Position numbers and translations under genes: made by a program | Notes under the pieces: generated by a model | The model's input: only the letters and a program-made list of their open reading frames with translations | Told to the model about the DNA's origin: nothing | The model's database searches: none | NCBI RefSeq assembly: GCF_002307475.1 | Contig: NZ_NTMH01000040.1 | Span: 682,001 to 746,000, forward strand | Length of the DNA: 64,000 nucleotides | Reading direction: 5' to 3' | From: Pantoea allii | Lineage (GTDB): Bacteria > Pseudomonadota > Gammaproteobacteria > Enterobacterales > Enterobacteriaceae | In this document: positions 60,152-64,000 of the stretch, in pieces | How the letters are laid out: each line of letters opens with the position of its first letter | How positions within the stretch are numbered: the stretch's first letter is position 1

Positions 60152-61564
60152 TTACAGAACGTGCACCGACGCCGTATTGGTAGTTCCGCTTGGGACCAGC
60201 GCACCGGAAACCAGCACCACAACATCACCTTTCTGAGCGAAACCGCTTTCCAGCGCCGCTTGTTTACCCAGATGATAGAAATCATCGGTAGAGGCGATTT
60301 CGCTGACCATACGTGTCTCAATACCTTTGCTCAGAATCAACTGGCGGGCGGTGGTGGCATTAGTCGTCAATGCCAGGATGGTTGCGTTCGGGAAGTACTT
60401 ACGCACGGCCTTGGCTGATTTACCGCCTTCCGTTGCGACGACAATCAGGGGCGCTTCCAGTTTTTCCGCTGTTTCAACGGCACCACGGCAGACAGCTTCA
60501 GTAATGCGCAGCTTACGGCTGTCATTCTGACCGTCGATACGCGGCTTCATCACACGATCGGTGCGTTCACAGATAGTGGCCATAATCGTTACCGATTCCA
60601 GCGGATAGCGACCTTTAGCACTCTCTCCGGAAAGCATAACGGCATCAGTACCATCAAGGATGGCGTTAGCCACGTCGCCGGCTTCAGCGCGGGTTGGACG
60701 TGGGTTCTTAATCATCGAATCCAACATCTGTGTCGCGGTGATCACGACTTTACGGGCCTTATTACATTTTTTGATCATCATCTTCTGCGCGAAGATCACT
60801 TCTTCAACCGGGATTTCCACGCCCAGATCGCCACGCGCAACCATGATGCCGTCAGAGGCTTCGAGGATTTCATCGAAGTTATTCAGGCCTTCCTGGTTTT
60901 CAATTTTAGAGATGATTTGAATGTGTTCGCCGCCGTGCTGCTTCAGGTGCTCACGGATTTCCAGCACGTCTGAACGTTTACGGATGAACGACGCCGCGAC
61001 AAAATCAACGCCTTGCTCGCAACCAAAAATCAGGTCGCGTTTGTCTTTTTCCGCCAGTGCAGGCAACTGAATAGAAACGCCAGGCAGGTTAACGCCTTTG
61101 TTTTCGCCCAGATCGCCGTTGTTGAGGACTTCACAGACGACGCTGTTCTCAGTGACTTCGGTGACCTGCATGCCGATCAGACCATCATCGACCAGCACGG
61201 TGTTACCGATTTTGAGATCGTTGGCAAAACCTGAGTAGGTAACGGCAACGCGCTCGCTGTTACCAATCACGCTCTGGTCGGTAGTAAAGGTAAAGGTTTG
61301 ACCGGCTTTCAGGGACACATCGTTGCCACCTTCCAGCTTCATGGTGCGGATTTCCGGGCCTTTCGTATCCAACAGAATAGCCGCAGGAATACCGGTTTTT
61401 TTCGTCACGGCACGCATGTTAGTAATACGCTGGCCGTGTTCTGCATAGTCACCGTGAGAGAAGTTAAGACGCATAACGTTCATGCCTGCTTCAAGCAGCT
61501 GGGTCAGCATCTCTTCGGATTCGGTTTTTGGGCCGATAGTACAAACGATCTTAGTCTTTTTCAT
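60152..61564 (-). CDS. pykF: pyruvate kinase I, fructose-1,6-bisphosphate activated
   Basis: Glycolytic enzyme (470 aa, as in E. coli) making pyruvate and ATP from PEP and ADP. Features: MKKTKIVCTIGPKTESEEML at the start, RLNFSHGDYAEHG near 32, ISKIENQEGLNNFDEIL with the catalytic Lys near 220, MVARGDLGVEIP near 241, ATQMLDSMIKNPRPTRAE near 278, and the FBP/allosteric C domain (TNATTARQL, VSGALVPSGTTNTASVHVL). Type I (pykF rather than pykA) is indicated by close similarity and the lpp-adjacent location. A Cra-like box lies about 210 bases upstream, consistent with glycolytic repression. Confidence 0.96.
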   Translation of the reverse strand: MKKTKIVCTIGPKTESEEMLTQLLEAGMNVMRLNFSHGDYAEHGQRITNMRAVTKKTGIPAAILLDTKGPEIRTMKLEGGNDVSLKAGQTFTFTTDQSVIGNSERVAVTYSGFANDLKIGNTVLVDDGLIGMQVTEVTENSVVCEVLNNGDLGENKGVNLPGVSIQLPALAEKDKRDLIFGCEQGVDFVAASFIRKRSDVLEIREHLKQHGGEHIQIISKIENQEGLNNFDEILEASDGIMVARGDLGVEIPVEEVIFAQKMMIKKCNKARKVVITATQMLDSMIKNPRPTRAEAGDVANAILDGTDAVMLSGESAKGRYPLESVTIMATICERTDRVMKPRIDGQNDSRKLRITEAVCRGAVETAEKLEAPLIVVATEGGKSAKAVRKYFPNATILALTTNATTARQLILSKGIETRMVSEIASTDDFYHLGKQAALESGFAQKGDVVVLVSGALVPSGTTNTASVHVL

Positions 61565-61774
61565 GACGGGTTATCTGTAAGTTGTGATGGATGAGAAACA
61601 GGATTTCGATGACAGCGCACCGAAATGAGAACTCTGGTTGAAAGCGATAAGGGCGGTACAAGATAAGAATAGGTGACGAAGGCCAGGCGTGCAGGGAAGT
61701 TGCGTGGTTAGCCGGGTTAACCACCGTGACGTTGTTGCGCAAACAATCTTAGTTATCGTCATAAGCACGTAGTC

Positions 61775-61790
61775 GCTGAAACCTTTCAAG
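61775..61790 (-). promoter_or_regulatory. Cra (FruR) binding site upstream of pykF
   Basis: GCTGAAACCTTTCAAG matches the Cra consensus GCTGAATCGTTTCAA well. It lies 210 bases before the pykF ATG on the transcribed side; E. coli pykF is a classical Cra-repressed gene. The rest of 61565-61908 holds no gene; GTTGCGCAA occurs twice (about 61733 and 61877). Confidence 0.8.
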
Positions 61791-61908
61791 TAAACAACGC
61801 CGCCAGTATAATCACTAAGTATGCGAAAACCAATCGAAAAACAGTCACTAAAGGTAATGTAAATCAAGAAAGGGGTTGTTGCGCAAAAGAAGAAAGGACG
61901 TAAAAGAG

Positions 61909-61985
61909 TGGTGCGCTCTAATGGACTCGAACCATCGACCCCCACCATGTCAAGGTGGTGCTCTAACCAACTGAGCTAAGAGCGC
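61909..61985 (-). tRNA. tRNA-Val (anticodon GAC)
   Basis: 77-nt cloverleaf, minus strand: acceptor GCGCTCT / AGAGCGC, D-arm AGCTCAGTTGGTTAGAGC, anticodon loop CTTGACATG with GAC, T-arm GGTTCGAGTCC, encoded CCA. Third of a three-gene cluster; identical in sequence to the copy at 62076-62152. The spacer to the middle tRNA is 10 bases. Confidence 0.97.
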
Positions 61986-61995
61986 ATATCAAATT

Positions 61996-62072
61996 TGGTG
62001 CGTCCGAGTGGACTCGAACCACCGACCCCCACCATGTCAAGGTGGTGCTCTAACCAACTGAGCTACGGACGC
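61996..62072 (-). tRNA. tRNA-Val (anticodon GAC)
   Basis: 77-nt cloverleaf, acceptor GCGTCCG / CGGACGC, anticodon GAC, encoded CCA. As far as I recall it equals E. coli valW. It differs from its two neighbours only in the acceptor stem and the T-stem. Middle gene of the cluster. Confidence 0.97.
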
Positions 62073-62075
62073 ACT

Positions 62076-62152
62076 TGGTGCGCTCTAATGGACTCGAACC
62101 ATCGACCCCCACCATGTCAAGGTGGTGCTCTAACCAACTGAGCTAAGAGCGC
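62076..62152 (-). tRNA. tRNA-Val (anticodon GAC)
   Basis: 77-nt cloverleaf, acceptor GCGCTCT / AGAGCGC, anticodon GAC, encoded CCA. First gene of the cluster in the transcribed direction; only 3 bases separate its CCA end from the next tRNA. Confidence 0.97.
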
Positions 62153-62276
62153 AACATGCTGTCAGGGCGACAGCGGGGACGAATATTAACGGCAGCGTAA
62201 GAGGCTGGCAAGGAGAAAAATACAAATTTGCCAATGAATGAACATCATCTGCACGATGCGCCGTTTTTTTGAACGT

Positions 62277-62300
62277 AACGGGCCTTTTCCGGCCCGTTCA
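62277..62300 (-). terminator. hairpin after mdtK
   Basis: Minus-strand AACGGGCC / GGCCCGTT stem with a 6-base loop shortly after the mdtK stop. The following sequence ACGTTC lacks a T-run, so read-through into the tRNA cluster is possible. Confidence 0.55.
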
Positions 62301-62305
62301 GTCAG

Positions 62306-63679
62306 TTAGCGAGACGCGCGTGTCAGGATCAACGCCGCAGGTAATTGCTGTAAACGTCGTACCCGCCACAGCATCATCACGGCGGCCGAGGTCAGGCCAA
62401 CGATAAACCCGCACCAGAACCCCGCCGGCCCCATGCGCGGGACAACCCAGTCGGTCAACGCCAGGATGTAACCCGACGGCAGACCCAGCAGCCAGTAGGC
62501 AATAAAGGTGATAAAGAAAATCGAACGGGTATCTTTATAACCACGTAAAATCCCGCTGCCAATGACCTGAATAGAATCTGAAATCTGATAAATGGCCGCC
62601 AGCAGCATGAGTTGCGCAGCCAGCGTCACCACGGCGGGATTGTCGTTGTAAAGCAGGGCGATTTGATGGCGAAACGTCACGGTAAAGATCGCCGTGATTA
62701 CCGCCATGCCGACACCGACGCCTTGCGCGGTCCAGGCCGCCACGCGCGCCTGCTCTGTCGAACCCTGCCCAAGGCGATAACCCACGCGAATGGTGGCGGC
62801 CACGCCCAACGACAGCGGCAGAACAAACATCAACGAGCTAAAGTTCAGGGCAATCTGGTGCCCGGCAACATTAACAATGCCCAGCGGCGACACTAACAGC
62901 GCCACCACAGCAAACAGGGTCACTTCAAAAAACAGTGCCAGGGCGACCGGCAAACCTAATCCTGTAAGACGTTGCAGGATAGCGCGTGAGGGTGCCGACC
63001 AGCGGCTCTCCACGCGGATGTCCCGCATGCTGCGCATCCGCCGTACCCAAAAGCGCATACAGAAAAACATCGCCCAGTAGACCGAAGCGGTTGCTACGCC
63101 ACAGCCCACGCCGCCCAGTGCCGGCATGCCGAAGTGACCGTAGATAAAGATATAGTTCAGCGGGATATTCAGCATCAGCCCAAGAAAACCCAGCACCATA
63201 GCGGGTTTGGTTTTGGATAGCCCTTCGCACTGGTTACGCATGACCTGGAAAAACAGGTAACCCGGCGCACCAAACAGCAGGGCATGCAGATAGCCTTCGG
63301 CTTTCTCCGCCAGTAGCGGATCGATGTCATGCATGGAGCGGATAAAATACCCGGCGTTCCACAGCACCAGCATGATGAGCAGCGAGAGGAAAAACGCCAG
63401 CCAAAAGCCCTGACGAAGCTGTTCAGCGATTCGCTCGCGGCGACCTGAACCATTGAGTTGCGCAATGGTGGGCGTCAATGCCAGTAAAACACCATGACCA
63501 AACAGGATGGCGGGAAGCCAAATGGACGTGCCAACAGCGACGGCGGCCATATCCGTGGCGCTGACTGCGCCGGCCATAATGGTATCTACAAATCCCATCG
63601 CGGTTTGCGCCACCTGAGCCAGGATAACGGGGATCGCGAGGGCCAGCAATTGACGCGCTTCTGTTAAATACTTCTGCAC
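62306..63679 (-). CDS. mdtK: multidrug efflux pump MdtK (NorM), MATE family
   Basis: Na+ or H+-coupled MATE exporter (457 aa, twelve helices) of drugs and other cations. Very similar to E. coli MdtK: LLALAIPVILAQVAQTAMGFVDTIMAG (in part), GTSIWLPAILFGHGVLLALTP, FGAPGYLFFQVMRNQCEGLSKTKP (in part), FFEVTLFAVVALLVSPLG, and C-terminal ILTRASR. The start codon is GTG (63679), with AGGTG about 7 bases upstream and alignment to the E. coli N-terminus MQKY. Divergent from the riboflavin synthase gene, as in E. coli. Confidence 0.95.
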   Translation of the reverse strand: MQKYLTEARQLLALAIPVILAQVAQTAMGFVDTIMAGAVSATDMAAVAVGTSIWLPAILFGHGVLLALTPTIAQLNGSGRRERIAEQLRQGFWLAFFLSLLIMLVLWNAGYFIRSMHDIDPLLAEKAEGYLHALLFGAPGYLFFQVMRNQCEGLSKTKPAMVLGFLGLMLNIPLNYIFIYGHFGMPALGGVGCGVATASVYWAMFFCMRFWVRRMRSMRDIRVESRWSAPSRAILQRLTGLGLPVALALFFEVTLFAVVALLVSPLGIVNVAGHQIALNFSSLMFVLPLSLGVAATIRVGYRLGQGSTEQARVAAWTAQGVGVGMAVITAIFTVTFRHQIALLYNDNPAVVTLAAQLMLLAAIYQISDSIQVIGSGILRGYKDTRSIFFITFIAYWLLGLPSGYILALTDWVVPRMGPAGFWCGFIVGLTSAAVMMLWRVRRLQQLPAALILTRASR

Positions 63680-63883
63680 GTAAACACCTGACTTGTCTGA
63701 TTAATAAAGAAATGAGGAATGCTTCAGCGGAAGCAAGCCCTAGTGTAACTGGCGCGACTGATTTCTCCAATCTTTGTCACGCAATGCGGTTTCATCCTTT
63801 GCGGCCTGCTACTCAGGCCGTTGAAACCTAACACTTAAGCAGGGCTGTGGTAAACTGACACAAACTTCGCAGAGGCAAAGACT

Positions 63884-64000
63884 ATGTTTACCGGTATTGT
63901 GCAGGGCACCGCAGAAATCGTGTCCATTGAAGATAAAGGTCTGTTCCGTACTCACGTTGTGAGACTTCCCGCCGAACTGCTGCCGGGCTTAGCGTTGGGC
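63884..64000 (+). CDS. ribC: riboflavin synthase, alpha subunit (5' part only)
   Basis: The first 39 codons, MFTGIVQGTAEIVSIEDKGL..., match riboflavin synthase (called ribC in E. coli K-12, ribE in many annotations), which dismutates two 6,7-dimethyl-8-ribityllumazine molecules to riboflavin. The MFTGIVQG start, which contributes to the active site, is diagnostic. The gene runs off the window. AGAGG lies 9 bases before the ATG. Confidence 0.93.
   Translation, partial: MFTGIVQGTAEIVSIEDKGLFRTHVVRLPAELLPGLALG

Overview
The window looks like core chromosome of an enterobacterium (Gammaproteobacteria, Enterobacterales). Most proteins resemble Escherichia coli counterparts closely but not identically, and gene order largely follows the E. 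coli pykF-lpp-suf-ydiJ-ppsA-aroH-selO-nlpC-btu-ihfA-pheTS-thrS-yni block and the nadE-osmE-cho-spy-ast block. Some E. coli neighbours are missing (pfkB between ydiZ and ydiY, hemP between selO and aroH, ves near spy), and a sugar/polyol ABC operon, an extra MCP and a Bcr/CflA-type exporter are present. That mix fits a plant- or environment-associated lineage such as Erwiniaceae (Pantoea/Erwinia); this placement is an inference. I see no rRNA, insertion sequence, prophage or CRISPR array.

Layout. 1-5 kb: ABC importer operon (binding protein, DUF2291 lipoprotein, double ATPase, permease, SDR dehydrogenase). 5-8 kb: ychO-type inverse autotransporter and a classical trimeric porin. 8.2-9.06 kb: long AT-rich regulatory region with two palindromes and a sigma-54 promoter. 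9-15 kb: complete astCADBE arginine succinyltransferase operon. 15-20 kb: spy, cho (LexA box), yddG, a chemoreceptor. 20-28.4 kb: nadE, drug exporter, osmE, small secreted protein, tcyP, ydjM (LexA box), hxpB, yniB, yniA, ydiZ. 28.7-37 kb: ydiY and the translation cluster thrS-infC-rpmI-rplT-pheM-pheS-pheT-ihfA with its autoregulatory elements. 37-43.5 kb: btuC-btuE-btuD-nlpC, ydiV, selO, aroH. 43.6-52 kb: ppsR/ppsA divergent pair, the sRNA gene rprA with an RcsB-type box, ydiK, ydiJ. 52-58.5 kb: a Fur-box-controlled gene of unknown function and sufABCDSE. 58.5-64 kb: ldtE, lpp, pykF, three tRNA-Val(GAC) genes, mdtK and the start of the riboflavin synthase gene.

How the genes work together. 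Themes are carbon and nitrogen scavenging (ABC importer, ast), glycolysis versus gluconeogenesis (pykF and ppsA, both with Cra-like sites; ppsR controls PpsA), envelope stress (spy, osmE, rprA, lpp, ldtE), iron/oxidative stress (suf, Fur-box gene, btuE), SOS (cho, ydjM) and translation. The most informative non-coding elements are the AUU start of infC, the tRNA-like thrS operator, the pheM attenuator, rprA, the Fur, LexA and Cra boxes, and the -24/-12 promoter of ast. I did not find an obviously new multi-gene system. The best leads for new biology are the Fur-box gene at 52122-52526, the ABC/DUF2291/SDR operon of unknown substrate, and the palindromes in the porin-ast interval.
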